Source: Kaistia defluvii (GTDB taxonomy: Bacteria; Pseudomonadota; Alphaproteobacteria; Rhizobiales; Kaistiaceae). From it: DNA of 64,000 nt. Numbering within the stretch: position 1 is the stretch's first letter; every line of letters begins with the position of its first letter. Shown piece after piece: positions 39,521 to 47,582 of the stretch. The stretch spans positions 62,001 to 126,000 of the forward strand of contig NZ_JAPKNI010000005.1 of NCBI RefSeq assembly GCF_026343955.1, given 5' to 3'. Under the pieces are notes generated by a model. The model had not been told where the DNA came from and did no database searches. It saw only the letters and a program-made list of their open reading frames with translations. Both the position numbers and the translations under genes were made by a program.

Positions 39521-39823
39521 CGGAAAGAGGTCGGGCGCCTGTCTGGCCGTCCCCTGGCAGCTCCGATCAACGCGCCATCCGGCGTGCGGATCGAAGCGGC
39601 GAGGCGGGCCCGGACCGCGGCCGCTCGGCGGCAACGCCGACGGTTTCCAGGGGCCGTCGGCAGCGGCCGGCCGGATGCCCCCCGAAATCGTGATCGCCCG
39701 GGCGTCGCTTCTGCGCTATTCTGCCGCAGAGTGCATCGTGGCGCTGCGGGGCCTGCGATCGACCTTGGTCTTTGGCGGCGTTCCGATTGCTCAATCTTGG
39801 GGGCAGAGCAGGAGAACACGCTC

Positions 39824-40642
39824 ATGGCCGCGCAAATGAGTGACTATTCCACCCACTCGCATCTGATCACCGGCTCGACCTCGCCCGAAACGGCGATGCC
39901 GGTTGTCCGCAAGATCACGGTAGCCGACCTTTGGGATGCCTTGCGACTCGGCTGGAACGATTTTTCGGCCATGCCGACGCACGCCATCTTCCTGGTTGTG
40001 ATCTACCCCGTCGTCGGCCTGCTGATCGGCCGGGCCGTGTTCGGCGCCGATATCCTCCCCCTGCTCTTTCCGCTGATGGCCGGCTTCGCCCTGCTCGGTC
40101 CGTTCGCGGCCCTCGGCCTCTATGAACTGTCCCGCCGTCGCGAGCAGGGGCTGGATGTCTCGCTGCCCGAGATCCTGGAGGTGCGTCATTCGCCGTCGAT
40201 CGGCGCGATCCTGATGCTCGGCATCGGGCTGGGCGTTGTGTTCTTCGTTTGGATCGCCGTCGCCAACGCGATCTACATCGCCAATTTCGGCTATACGCCG
40301 GCAGCCTCGATGCCCGACTTCCTGCACCGTGTGCTGACGACCCAGGCCGGCTGGACGCTGATTCTCGTCGGCAACGGCGTCGGCTTCCTGTTCGCGCTGA
40401 TGGTTCTCACCGTCAGCGTCGTCTCGTTCCCCTTGCTGCTCGATCGCGATGTCGGCCTCGCCCCGGCGATCCTGACTTCGATCCGCGCCGTGCTGGCCAA
40501 TCCGGGCGTCATGGCGCTCTGGGGGCTGATCGTCGCCATCTCGCTCGCGATCGGCTCGATCCCGCTGTTCTTCGGACTGGCCGTCGTCATGCCGGTGCTG
40601 GGTCATGCGACCTGGCATCTCTATCGCAAGGTGGTCGTCTAA
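39824..40642 (+). CDS. DUF2189 integral membrane protein
   Basis: 272 residues from the ATG at 39824, placed behind AGCAGGAG; the frame is open 80 codons upstream but that part is Arg-rich noise filling the 303-base gap after the VOC gene, in which I see nothing else. A cytoplasmic N-terminal 55 residues (IRKITVADLWDALRLGWNDF-type start) precede about five to six membrane segments, including HAIFLVVIYPVVGLLIGRA and PLLFPLMAGFALLGPFAALGLYELSRRRE. This matches DUF2189, predicted inner membrane proteins of unknown role that are common in Rhizobiales. Confidence 0.85.
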   Translation: MAAQMSDYSTHSHLITGSTSPETAMPVVRKITVADLWDALRLGWNDFSAMPTHAIFLVVIYPVVGLLIGRAVFGADILPLLFPLMAGFALLGPFAALGLYELSRRREQGLDVSLPEILEVRHSPSIGAILMLGIGLGVVFFVWIAVANAIYIANFGYTPAASMPDFLHRVLTTQAGWTLILVGNGVGFLFALMVLTVSVVSFPLLLDRDVGLAPAILTSIRAVLANPGVMALWGLIVAISLAIGSIPLFFGLAVVMPVLGHATWHLYRKVVV

Positions 40643-40780
40643 AGCGGCCCCTTCAGAGCGAAGCAGCCGATCTCCGGCCCGAGAGGGAGCCAGCCGGGAT
40701 TCAGATTTCGCACGTACAACTGATGCGGGGCTGCGGAACTCCGCATCGGACGCGGCGGATGGGCACCGGCTGACGCTCCC

Positions 40781-41368
40781 TCAGCCGCGCCGCCCGCCCT
40801 CCCGCTTCCAGACGTCGAGCGGCTTGATATCGGGCAGCTCCGCATTGGCCCGCACCCAGCTATCCACCACCCACCGCCGGCCGCTCGCCTTCTCGGTAAT
40901 CGTCGCCGTGTTGTGCGGATAGCGGCCGTCGATCAGGAACCCCCGATTGGCCGGTCGGCCTGCCTTGTGATGCCGAAGCAAGCCATAGCGGTCGAGCATT
41001 TCCAGCAGCGTCGTGGTGTTGACTGTTTCGTCGACACAGTCGATCTCGGACAGCGGCGTGAACAGCTCATACGTATCCTTGGCGCCATCCTTCGACGTGC
41101 CCGTCGCCGCTCCCGCCTTGCGCTCATACCACTGGTCGGCGCGCGAGATCGCGGCCCGCTCCGCGGCGGGACTGGCCTTGCCGCGATCCAGAATGCGCTT
41201 CAGCGTCTGGAGATCGCCGCTCGAGAAGATCACCGGCGAACGCATCTTGCAGCCGTAGCCATGGCAGTATCGGATCTTGACCGGAGCCAGTGACTCCGCC
41301 GCGGCGGGCCCGGCCAAAGTCAGGACCAGCAGGACCGCAAGGGTCCCGGGCACTCGTTTCAGTGGCAT
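40781..41368 (-). CDS. Secreted protein with possible Cys-His-Asp catalytic triad
   Basis: 195 residues with a signal peptide (about 1-24, ending PAAA-ES). An N-terminal motif YCHGYGCKM holds two Cys that may pair. The second half has Cys111 in EIDCVDETVNTTTLLEML, His152 in YPHNTATI and Asp169 in RWVVDSW. This order and spacing recall transglutaminase-like or papain-like cysteine enzymes, which is inference from residue layout only. Homologues appear widespread in Rhizobiales as hypothetical proteins. The gene stands alone, divergent from the DUF1127 transcript. Confidence 0.75.
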   Translation of the reverse strand: MPLKRVPGTLAVLLVLTLAGPAAAESLAPVKIRYCHGYGCKMRSPVIFSSGDLQTLKRILDRGKASPAAERAAISRADQWYERKAGAATGTSKDGAKDTYELFTPLSEIDCVDETVNTTTLLEMLDRYGLLRHHKAGRPANRGFLIDGRYPHNTATITEKASGRRWVVDSWVRANAELPDIKPLDVWKREGGRRG

Positions 41369-41636
41369 GCGATTTCCCCATGCGGCTGTCCTTGCCGCGT
41401 CAGCGATTCCCGAGATCAGGCTCGATCGTGTCGGGCGCTGCCTCTTTAGGCAATATTGCAGCGCAACATTTAGTCACTCTTGCTTGCTGCTCTGCATCAT
41501 CCGCAGCGCAGCCATGCGCATTTTCACAGTGCTCGTTTCGAAAGCCTTCCCCTATATTCGGATCAACAAGAGCGGCGGCGACGCAGACGACATCCTCCGC
41601 TTCTTCAATTGTCCGATCGTCCGAAGGAAAAAGACC

Positions 41637-41789
41637 GTGGCTACGAACATCCTCGCTTCCTACAAGAACTGGCGCAAGTACCGCGAGACCTACAGCGAGT
41701 TGATGCGCCTTACGTCCCGCGAGCTCAATGACCTTGGAATCAATCGCGGCGACATCACGCAGATTGCCAAGCAGTCGGCCGGTTACTAA
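41637..41789 (+). CDS. DUF1127 small protein (CcaF1-like)
   Basis: 50 residues: Met-Ala-Thr-Asn then a DUF1127 core with [20 protein letters not shown] and [15 protein letters not shown]. The start is a GTG at 41637, because GAAGGAAA lies just upstream and family members are 45-50 residues; the longer open frame from 41512 has no similarity. DUF1127 proteins are Arg-rich; one, CcaF1 of Rhodobacter sphaeroides, binds RNA and affects maturation of the small RNAs encoded in its own 3' region. The same layout is found here: hairpin RNA starts 16 bases after the stop. Probably stress-induced, but no promoter could be assigned. Confidence 0.9.
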   Translation: MATNILASYKNWRKYRETYSELMRLTSRELNDLGINRGDITQIAKQSAGY

Positions 41790-41799
41790 ACCGATACGG

Positions 41800-41922
41800 A
41801 ATTCGCGCGGGAACAAACCTCCTCCCTTGTTCCCTGCGATACGGCGCTAGCGAACCTCCTCCCTCGCGATGCGCCATTCAAAGAAACGCCCGTCGACCTC
41901 CTCCCCGACGGGCGTTTTCTTT
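41800..41922 (+). ncRNA. CcsR / 'cuckoo'-type small RNA with three identical anti-Shine-Dalgarno loops
   Basis: Three consecutive hairpins each present the loop ACCTCCTCCC. Hairpin 1: stem 41809-41816 with 41827-41834 (extended past a one-base bulge), loop 41817-41826. Hairpin 2: 41850-41853 with 41864-41867 plus an outer GGCGC/GCGCC stem (41843-41847 with 41871-41875), loop 41854-41863. Hairpin 3: 41884-41895 with 41906-41917, loop 41896-41905. The stems differ while the loops are identical, which is strong evidence for selected structure. The loop resembles the CCUCCU of 16S rRNA 3' ends and matches the CcsR motif. Likely processed from the DUF1127 mRNA; the 5' end is approximate. Confidence 0.88.
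41884..41920 (+). terminator. Intrinsic terminator, which is also hairpin 3 of the small RNA
   Basis: A perfect 12-bp stem AAACGCCCGTCG / CGACGGGCGTTT followed by TCTTTTG. The terminator loop itself carries the CCTCCTCCC motif. Confidence 0.88.
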
Positions 41923-41986
41923 TGTCCGGACCGAACTGCGAACTGCGCAGTTGTCCGAAACGTTCCGGCGCAATAATCTCCGCGCC

Positions 41987-43396
41987 ATGAAAACAGATCC
42001 CATTCACATCATCGGCGGCGGTTTGGCCGGCTCCGAAGCCGCCTGGCAGATCGTCAATCGCGGCATTCCCGTCGTCCTGCACGAAATGCGCCCCGTGCGC
42101 GCCACGGATGCGCACAAGACGGACGGCCTGGCCGAACTCGTCTGCTCCAATTCGTTCCGCTCCGACGACGCCAACACCAACGCGGTCGGCCTGCTGCATG
42201 CGGAAATGCGGATGGCCAACTCGCTCATCATGCGCATGGGCGATGCCAACCAGGTCCCCGCCGGCGGCGCGCTTGCCGTGGACCGCGAAGGTTTCTCCCA
42301 GGCCGTCACCAAGGCGCTCGAAGACCATCCGCTCGTCACCATCGACCGCAGCGAGATCGCCGGCCTGCCGCCGGCCGAGTGGGACAGCGTCATCGTCGCC
42401 ACCGGCCCCCTCACCTCGCCGGACCTGTCGGACGCGATCCGCGGCCTGACCGGCGCCGATGAACTCGCCTTCTTCGACGCGATCGCGCCGATCGTCTATT
42501 TCGACTCGATCAACATGGACATCGCCTGGTTCCAGTCGCGCTACGACAAGGTCGGCCCGGGCGGCAACGGCGCCGACTACATCAACTGCCCGATGGACGA
42601 GGCGCAGTACAACGCCTTCCTCGACGCGCTGATCGCCGGCGACAAGGCCGACTTCAAGGACTGGGAAGCCTCGACCCCCTATTTCGACGGCTGCCTGCCG
42701 ATCGAGATCATGGCGGAACGCGGCCGCGAGACGCTGCGATTCGGCCCGATGAAGCCCGTCGGCCTGACCAACCCGCGCAACCCGACCGTCAAGGCGCACG
42801 CCATCGTACAGCTGCGCCAGGACAACGCGCTCGGCACGCTCTACAATATGGTCGGCTTCCAGACGAAGCTGAAATATGGCGCCCAGACCGACGTGCTGCG
42901 GATGATCCCCGGGCTCGAGAACGCCCAGTTCGCACGCCTCGGCGGCCTGCATCGCAACACCTTCCTCAACTCGCCGAAGCTGCTCGATCCGCTGCTCCGC
43001 CTCAAGGCACAGCCGCGCCTGCGCTTTGCCGGCCAGATCACCGGCTGCGAGGGCTATGTCGAATCAGCCTCGATCGGCCTGCTCGCCGGCCGTTTCGCCG
43101 CTGCCGAGCGTCTCGGCGAGGTTCCAGTCGCGCCGCCCGCCACGACGGCCTTCGGCGCCCTGCTCGGCCACATCACGGGTGGGCATCTGGTTGACGAGGA
43201 AGCCGGTAGCCGCTCCTTCCAGCCGATGAACGTCAATTTCGGCCTTTTCCCGCCGATCGAGATCCCGAAGGAGCCGGGCGTCAAGCTGCGCGGCACCGAC
43301 AAGGCCGTCGCCAAGAAGAAGGCATTGACGGCCCGCGCCCGCGCCGACGCCTCGGCCTGGCTCGGTGGCCAGGCGTCGGTCATCGCCGCCGAATAG
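41987..43396 (+). CDS. trmFO: Methylenetetrahydrofolate-tRNA-(uracil-5-)-methyltransferase
   Basis: 469 residues from the ATG at 41987 ([20 protein letters not shown]). TrmFO makes ribothymidine at tRNA position 54 using methylene-folate and FADH2. The FAD dinucleotide motif [11 protein letters not shown] is at the N terminus. Further hallmarks are [16 protein letters not shown] with a conserved Cys, [10 protein letters not shown], and the late FAD-closing segment [20 protein letters not shown]. Its relative GidA (MnmG) is ruled out by length and these motifs. It is followed 168 bases later by the radical SAM gene. Confidence 0.97.
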   Translation: MKTDPIHIIGGGLAGSEAAWQIVNRGIPVVLHEMRPVRATDAHKTDGLAELVCSNSFRSDDANTNAVGLLHAEMRMANSLIMRMGDANQVPAGGALAVDREGFSQAVTKALEDHPLVTIDRSEIAGLPPAEWDSVIVATGPLTSPDLSDAIRGLTGADELAFFDAIAPIVYFDSINMDIAWFQSRYDKVGPGGNGADYINCPMDEAQYNAFLDALIAGDKADFKDWEASTPYFDGCLPIEIMAERGRETLRFGPMKPVGLTNPRNPTVKAHAIVQLRQDNALGTLYNMVGFQTKLKYGAQTDVLRMIPGLENAQFARLGGLHRNTFLNSPKLLDPLLRLKAQPRLRFAGQITGCEGYVESASIGLLAGRFAAAERLGEVPVAPPATTAFGALLGHITGGHLVDEEAGSRSFQPMNVNFGLFPPIEIPKEPGVKLRGTDKAVAKKKALTARARADASAWLGGQASVIAAE

Positions 43397-43563
43397 CCGG
43401 CGAAACTCCGGCTGGCGCGCACGGCATTGCCGAAAGCGCCAGCCTTCCGTAAAGTCATCGTCGAAGCCTGTTGAAATGCCCGGTCCGAGAATTCGCATGC
43501 GCTAGAACCGCCGCAAGGGGGAAAGCCAGACATGCAGTCCGATGTGCATTGCAGGGCGCGCCC

Positions 43564-45318
43564 ATGAAGCGGCCCTTTCTTCTGCTGTTGATCAAGCCGT
43601 CGCATTATGACGACGATGGCTACGTGATCCGCTGGTACCGGTCCTCGATCCCCTCCAACTCGCTGGCGAGCCTCTACGGCCTCGCCGCCGATTGCGAGGC
43701 CCGCCAGGTGCTGGGGGAGGATGTCACCATCGACATCCGCGCCATCGACGAAACCAATACCCGCGTCCGGCTGGACCGGATCATCGAGGACTTCCGCCGC
43801 AACGGTAATTTCGGGCTGGTCGGCCTGGTCGGCGTCCAGTCGAACCAGTATCCGCGCGCCCTCGATCTCGCCCGGCCCCTGCGCGAGGCGGGCATTTCCG
43901 TCGCGATGGGCGGGTTTCACGTTTCCGGCTGCCTCGCCATGCTACCCGACCTGCATGTCGACCTGCAGCAGGCGCTGGACATCGGCGTCAGCCTGTTCGC
44001 CGGCGAGGCGGAAAACCGGCTCGACCGCGTTCTGCTCGACGCCGCCGCCGGCACCCTGCAGCCTCTCTACAACTACATGAAGGAACTGCCGAGCGTCGAA
44101 GGCACGCCGCCACCCTTCCTGCCGGCCGGCTATGTCGCACGGACCCTGGGCGGCAACACCAGCTTCGATGCCGGGCGCGGCTGTCCGTTCCAGTGTTCGT
44201 TCTGCACCATCATCAACGTGCAGGGGCGCAAGTCCCGCCGCCGATCGCCCGACGATATCGAGAAGCTGATCCGCGAGAACCTGGCGCAGGGCATTCACAA
44301 CTACTTCATCACCGACGACAATTTCGCCCGCAACCGCGACTGGGAGATCATCCTCGACCGGATCATCGCGCTGCGCGAAAAGGAGGGCATGTGGATCGGC
44401 TTGATGATCCAGGTCGACACGCTCTGCCACAAGATCCCGAACTTCATCGCCAAATGCAAAAGGGCCGGCGTCAGCCGCGTCTTCATCGGGCTTGAAAACA
44501 TCAACCCCGACAACCTGATGGCCGCCAAGAAGCGCCAGAACAAGATTACCGAGTACCGCCGCATGCTGCTCGACTGGAAGCACCATGGCATCATCACCTA
44601 TGCTGGCTACATTCTTGGCTTTCCCAATGACACGCCGGAGAGCATCCGCCGCGACATCGGCATCATCCGGCGCGAACTGCCGCTCGATATCCTGGAGTTC
44701 TTCTTCCTGACGCCTCTGCCGGGTTCCGAGGACCACCAGACCCTGCACCGCAAGGGCGTGGCCATGGACAGGGACCTCAACAAGTATGACCTCGAGCATG
44801 CCGTCACTGGTCATGAGCGCATGTCGCAGCAGGAATGGGAGGGCATCTACCGCGACGCGTGGCGGTTGTTCTATTCGCCCGAGCACATGCTGACGATCCT
44901 GCGCCGCGCGGCGGCGACCGGGGTGCGGACCACCAGCATCATGAAGCTGTTGATGTGGTTCTCAACGTCCGTCGACGTGGAGCATGTCCATCCCTTGCAG
45001 GGCGGGGTCGTGCGCTTCAAGGATCGGCTGGACCGCCGGCCCGGCCTGCCGATCGAGCCGATATGGCGCTTCTATCCGCGCCACGCGCTCGAGACGGTCG
45101 CCAAGAGCGCCAAGCTGCTTTGGCTGCTCGGCAAGCTGGAACGGCAACGTCGCCGCATCGAGGCCGACCCGGCGAAGGCCAACTACATGGACGCGGCGCT
45201 GATGCCGGTGGCCGATGACGAGACCGAGACGCTGGAGATCTTCAACCAGAACGACGCCGCCCGCGGCGCGGTCCGCCACGCCCACAACATCGACGTGCTA
45301 ACGCATGGCGCGGCTTGA
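43564..45318 (+). CDS. Radical SAM protein with N-terminal B12-binding-like domain
   Basis: 584 residues from the ATG at 43564 (MKRPFLLLLIKPSHYDDDGY); the frame opens upstream without similarity. Residues 1-160 form a Rossmann-like domain in the cobalamin-binding position but lack the DxHxxG motif that holds B12. The radical SAM core (about 200-430) has the cluster motif CPFQCSFC (C207, C211, C214) and GGFHVSG and IGLENINPD segments. The C-terminal 150 residues are basic with no known domain. Such proteins (hopanoid, bacteriochlorophyll and methylthiolation enzymes are relatives) carry out radical chemistry on varied substrates. The substrate here is unknown. Confidence 0.88.
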   Translation: MKRPFLLLLIKPSHYDDDGYVIRWYRSSIPSNSLASLYGLAADCEARQVLGEDVTIDIRAIDETNTRVRLDRIIEDFRRNGNFGLVGLVGVQSNQYPRALDLARPLREAGISVAMGGFHVSGCLAMLPDLHVDLQQALDIGVSLFAGEAENRLDRVLLDAAAGTLQPLYNYMKELPSVEGTPPPFLPAGYVARTLGGNTSFDAGRGCPFQCSFCTIINVQGRKSRRRSPDDIEKLIRENLAQGIHNYFITDDNFARNRDWEIILDRIIALREKEGMWIGLMIQVDTLCHKIPNFIAKCKRAGVSRVFIGLENINPDNLMAAKKRQNKITEYRRMLLDWKHHGIITYAGYILGFPNDTPESIRRDIGIIRRELPLDILEFFFLTPLPGSEDHQTLHRKGVAMDRDLNKYDLEHAVTGHERMSQQEWEGIYRDAWRLFYSPEHMLTILRRAAATGVRTTSIMKLLMWFSTSVDVEHVHPLQGGVVRFKDRLDRRPGLPIEPIWRFYPRHALETVAKSAKLLWLLGKLERQRRRIEADPAKANYMDAALMPVADDETETLEIFNQNDAARGAVRHAHNIDVLTHGAA

Positions 45319-45360
45319 GGGCAGGACCGGCCACCGCGCCGACGGACCCGAGTTCCTCTC

Positions 45361-46203
45361 CTAAAACCCACCCCGACGCGCGGCACGCCAGAGCCACCAT
45401 TGCCGCTTCCACTGCGGCGGGTCGATCGTCGTCTGGAACGGATCATAGTCGGATCGGTCCATCAGCCGGAGCATCGGCTCGACGAGCGCGACCGGCTGGA
45501 AAGCGGGGAGCGCGACCCGATCGGCATGGGCGAGTGCGGCCCGACCGGCATCGAGGTGCCGCCGCGCCGTCTCGCGCAGATCGGCGAGCAGGGCGAGCAG
45601 CTCCGGCGTCGTGCGTCCGGCGAAGATGTCCTCCGCCTTCACCCCGTGCCGTTCCATCAGATCGGTCGGAAGAAATAGCTGCTGACGCCTGGCGTGGAAC
45701 GGCAGTGCCCGCATCAGCCCCGTGAGCGCCTGCGCCACGCCGGCGTGGCCGGCGGCATCCGCCGTATGCGGATCCTCGCCGCCGGCGAGAATGAGAGCCG
45801 CCAACTGGATCAGCACCGAAACCGTCTCGCCGGCATAGCCTTCGAGATCGCCGAGCGTCGGCATCGGATCATTGTAGAGATCGAAGATGTGCGCCTCGAT
45901 CATATTGTCGAAGGCCGCGCGCGGCAGGTGGTGCAGTCCGATCGTCTCGAGCAGCGCGGCCGCGACAGGGTGGCCGGCAACCTCGCCCCTCGCCTCGCCC
46001 GACAGCACGTCGCGCCACCATTGCAGGCGGATCTCGCCCGGCATCGGATCGCTGACGAGGTCGCGCACCCGCACGATCTCGAGATTGAAGGCATGAAGCG
46101 CGAAGAGGTAGCGCCGTTTCGCCTCGGGCGCGAACAGATCGGCGAGAAACCGATCACGGTCATGCGCGCGCACTTCATCGGCGCAAAGGGCGAAAACATC
46201 CAT
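45361..46203 (-). CDS. Phytoene/squalene synthase-fold protein, NDUFAF6 (complex I assembly) homologue
   Basis: 280 residues with the all-helical synthase fold, but the first Asp-rich metal motif (DxxxD) is missing: the corresponding stretch reads FNLEIVRVRDLVSDPMPGEIRLQWW. In real synthases the Asp residues bind prenyl diphosphate through Mg. The segment LGDLEGYAGETVSVLIQLA matches the NDUFAF6 group of mitochondrial complex I assembly factors, whose bacterial relatives sit next to the Sec genes as here. It begins 14 bases after the stop of the DUF498 gene, forming the tail of the yajC-secD-secF-DUF498 series. A catalytic prenyl transferase role is unlikely. Confidence 0.82.
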   Translation of the reverse strand: MDVFALCADEVRAHDRDRFLADLFAPEAKRRYLFALHAFNLEIVRVRDLVSDPMPGEIRLQWWRDVLSGEARGEVAGHPVAAALLETIGLHHLPRAAFDNMIEAHIFDLYNDPMPTLGDLEGYAGETVSVLIQLAALILAGGEDPHTADAAGHAGVAQALTGLMRALPFHARRQQLFLPTDLMERHGVKAEDIFAGRTTPELLALLADLRETARRHLDAGRAALAHADRVALPAFQPVALVEPMLRLMDRSDYDPFQTTIDPPQWKRQWWLWRAARRGGF

Positions 46204-46216
46204 GAAACGAAACCAA

Positions 46217-46615
46217 TCAGATAACGACGAGCGCCGCCGCGACAGGGCGGCCCTCGGCGAGAAGGATATTGTAGGTGCGGACGGCCGGGCCGGTCGCCAT
46301 CACCTCAACACCGATCCCGCTTTGCTTGAGCTGCTCGCGCAGGCTCTTGGGGACAAGCGCGACATCCCGACCGCATCCGATCACCAGGAGGGCGATATCG
46401 GCCGCTTCGGCGAATACGTCCGACAGCGCCTCGGGCGTGATCTCCGCCGCGCTGCCGACCGGCCAACCATAGATGCCGCTCGGCAGGCAGAGAAGCGAGC
46501 CCGGATGCGACATCTCCGCGAAGCGGAAAACCCCTTCGCCATAAACGTCGATCGGCGCCTGACCAGGAAAGTGCTGGTCGCGGAGCGATACGGATGGTCG
46601 CGTGAACAGCGCCAT
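46217..46615 (-). CDS. DUF498 / Mth938-like protein, NDUFAF3 (complex I assembly) homologue
   Basis: 132 residues. The family fold is recognised by LCLPSGIYGWPV, LLVIGCGRDVALVPKSL (glycine-rich loop) and NILLAEGRPVAAALVVI at the C terminus. Human NDUFAF3 belongs to this family and helps assemble the Q-module of complex I. In Alphaproteobacteria the gene is next to secF, as here (7 bases after secF). Together with the NDUFAF6 homologue 14 bases downstream it makes a conserved pair. The molecular activity is not known. Confidence 0.88.
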   Translation of the reverse strand: MALFTRPSVSLRDQHFPGQAPIDVYGEGVFRFAEMSHPGSLLCLPSGIYGWPVGSAAEITPEALSDVFAEAADIALLVIGCGRDVALVPKSLREQLKQSGIGVEVMATGPAVRTYNILLAEGRPVAAALVVI

Positions 46616-46621
46616 GGCGGC

Positions 46622-47560
46622 TCAGGCCTTGCCAGCCGCCTCCACGTCTTCCTTCTTGGTCATCTGGTCCTGGCGCAGGCCGAAATAGATCAGGATCGGA
46701 GCCGCGACGCAGATCGAGGAGAAGATCGCCGCGATCACGCCGAAGATCATGGCCAGGGTGAACGCCTGGATGACATCGCCGCCGAAGATGTAGAGCGACA
46801 ACAGTGCGATCAGCGTGGTCACCGTGGTGATCACGGTACGACCCAGCATGTCGTTGATCGCGCGATCGATCAGGTCGCCGAGCGGGATCTTCTTGTACTT
46901 GCGCAGCGTCTCCCGGATGCGGTCATAGACGACGACCGTGTCATTGAGCGAATAGCCGATCGTCGTCAGGATCGCCGCGAGCGAGGTCAGATTGAATTCG
47001 TGCTGCGTGACCACGTAGAAGCCGAAGGTCATCACCACGACGTTCGCAGCCGATATGATCGAACCGGCGGCGAACTGCCACTCGAACCGGAACCAGACGT
47101 AGATGGCGATCGCCGCGAAGGTGACCAGCATGGCGAGACCGCCATTATAGGCCAGTTCGCCCGACACGCGCGGACCGACGATCTCGGTGCGGCGGAATTC
47201 CGCCTGATCGGCGAGCGCCGCGCGGATCTTGCCAATGGCGGCCTGCTGGGCCTCCTCCCCGCCATCCTGCTGACCCATGCGGATCAGCACCGAGTTGTCG
47301 GCGCCGATCGTCTGCACCTGGACGTCGCCGAGGCCAAGCCCATTCAACGTCGAACGCAGTTTGCCGAGATCCGGCTTGGCGTCCTTGGTCTGGATCTCGA
47401 TGACGGTGCCGCCGAGGAAATCGATGCCGTAGTTCGGCCCGACGGTGAAGAACAGGATGACCGACATGATCGAGAGGAAGGCGGCAAGCGGAAACGTCCA
47501 CTTCCGCATCCGCATGAAGGGGATCTTGGTGTTGTCGGGAACGATGCGAAGATAAGCCAT
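46622..47560 (-). CDS. secF: Protein translocase subunit SecF
   Basis: 312 residues with the SecF six-segment plan: one N-terminal helix, a periplasmic domain of about 100 residues, then five helices. Landmarks are GIDFLGGTVIEIQTKD, FNLTSLAAILTTIGYSLNDTVVVYDRIRE and the conserved NDMLGRTVITTVTTLIALL. With SecD it uses the proton gradient to pull exported polypeptides through SecYEG. It starts 22 bases after secD ends and is followed closely by DUF498, all one operon. Confidence 0.97.
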   Translation of the reverse strand: MAYLRIVPDNTKIPFMRMRKWTFPLAAFLSIMSVILFFTVGPNYGIDFLGGTVIEIQTKDAKPDLGKLRSTLNGLGLGDVQVQTIGADNSVLIRMGQQDGGEEAQQAAIGKIRAALADQAEFRRTEIVGPRVSGELAYNGGLAMLVTFAAIAIYVWFRFEWQFAAGSIISAANVVVMTFGFYVVTQHEFNLTSLAAILTTIGYSLNDTVVVYDRIRETLRKYKKIPLGDLIDRAINDMLGRTVITTVTTLIALLSLYIFGGDVIQAFTLAMIFGVIAAIFSSICVAAPILIYFGLRQDQMTKKEDVEAAGKA

Positions 47561-47582
47561 GGGTTTCTGTCCTCGCTTCGAT

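Noticed and set aside
41512-41636. Upstream extension of the DUF1127 frame (start at an earlier ATG)
   Set aside because: The extra residues have no family similarity, the family length is about 50 residues, and a good ribosome site precedes the GTG at 41637.
41540-41636. Heat-shock sigma (RpoH) promoter for the DUF1127 transcript around CCCCTATAT
   Set aside because: A -10-like element is visible but no matching -35 sequence at the right distance, so no promoter is called.
45361-46203. Carotenoid or hopanoid synthesis enzyme (phytoene/squalene synthase)
   Set aside because: The first Asp-rich substrate motif is missing and the neighbours are Sec genes and a DUF498 gene, so the complex I assembly factor reading is preferred.
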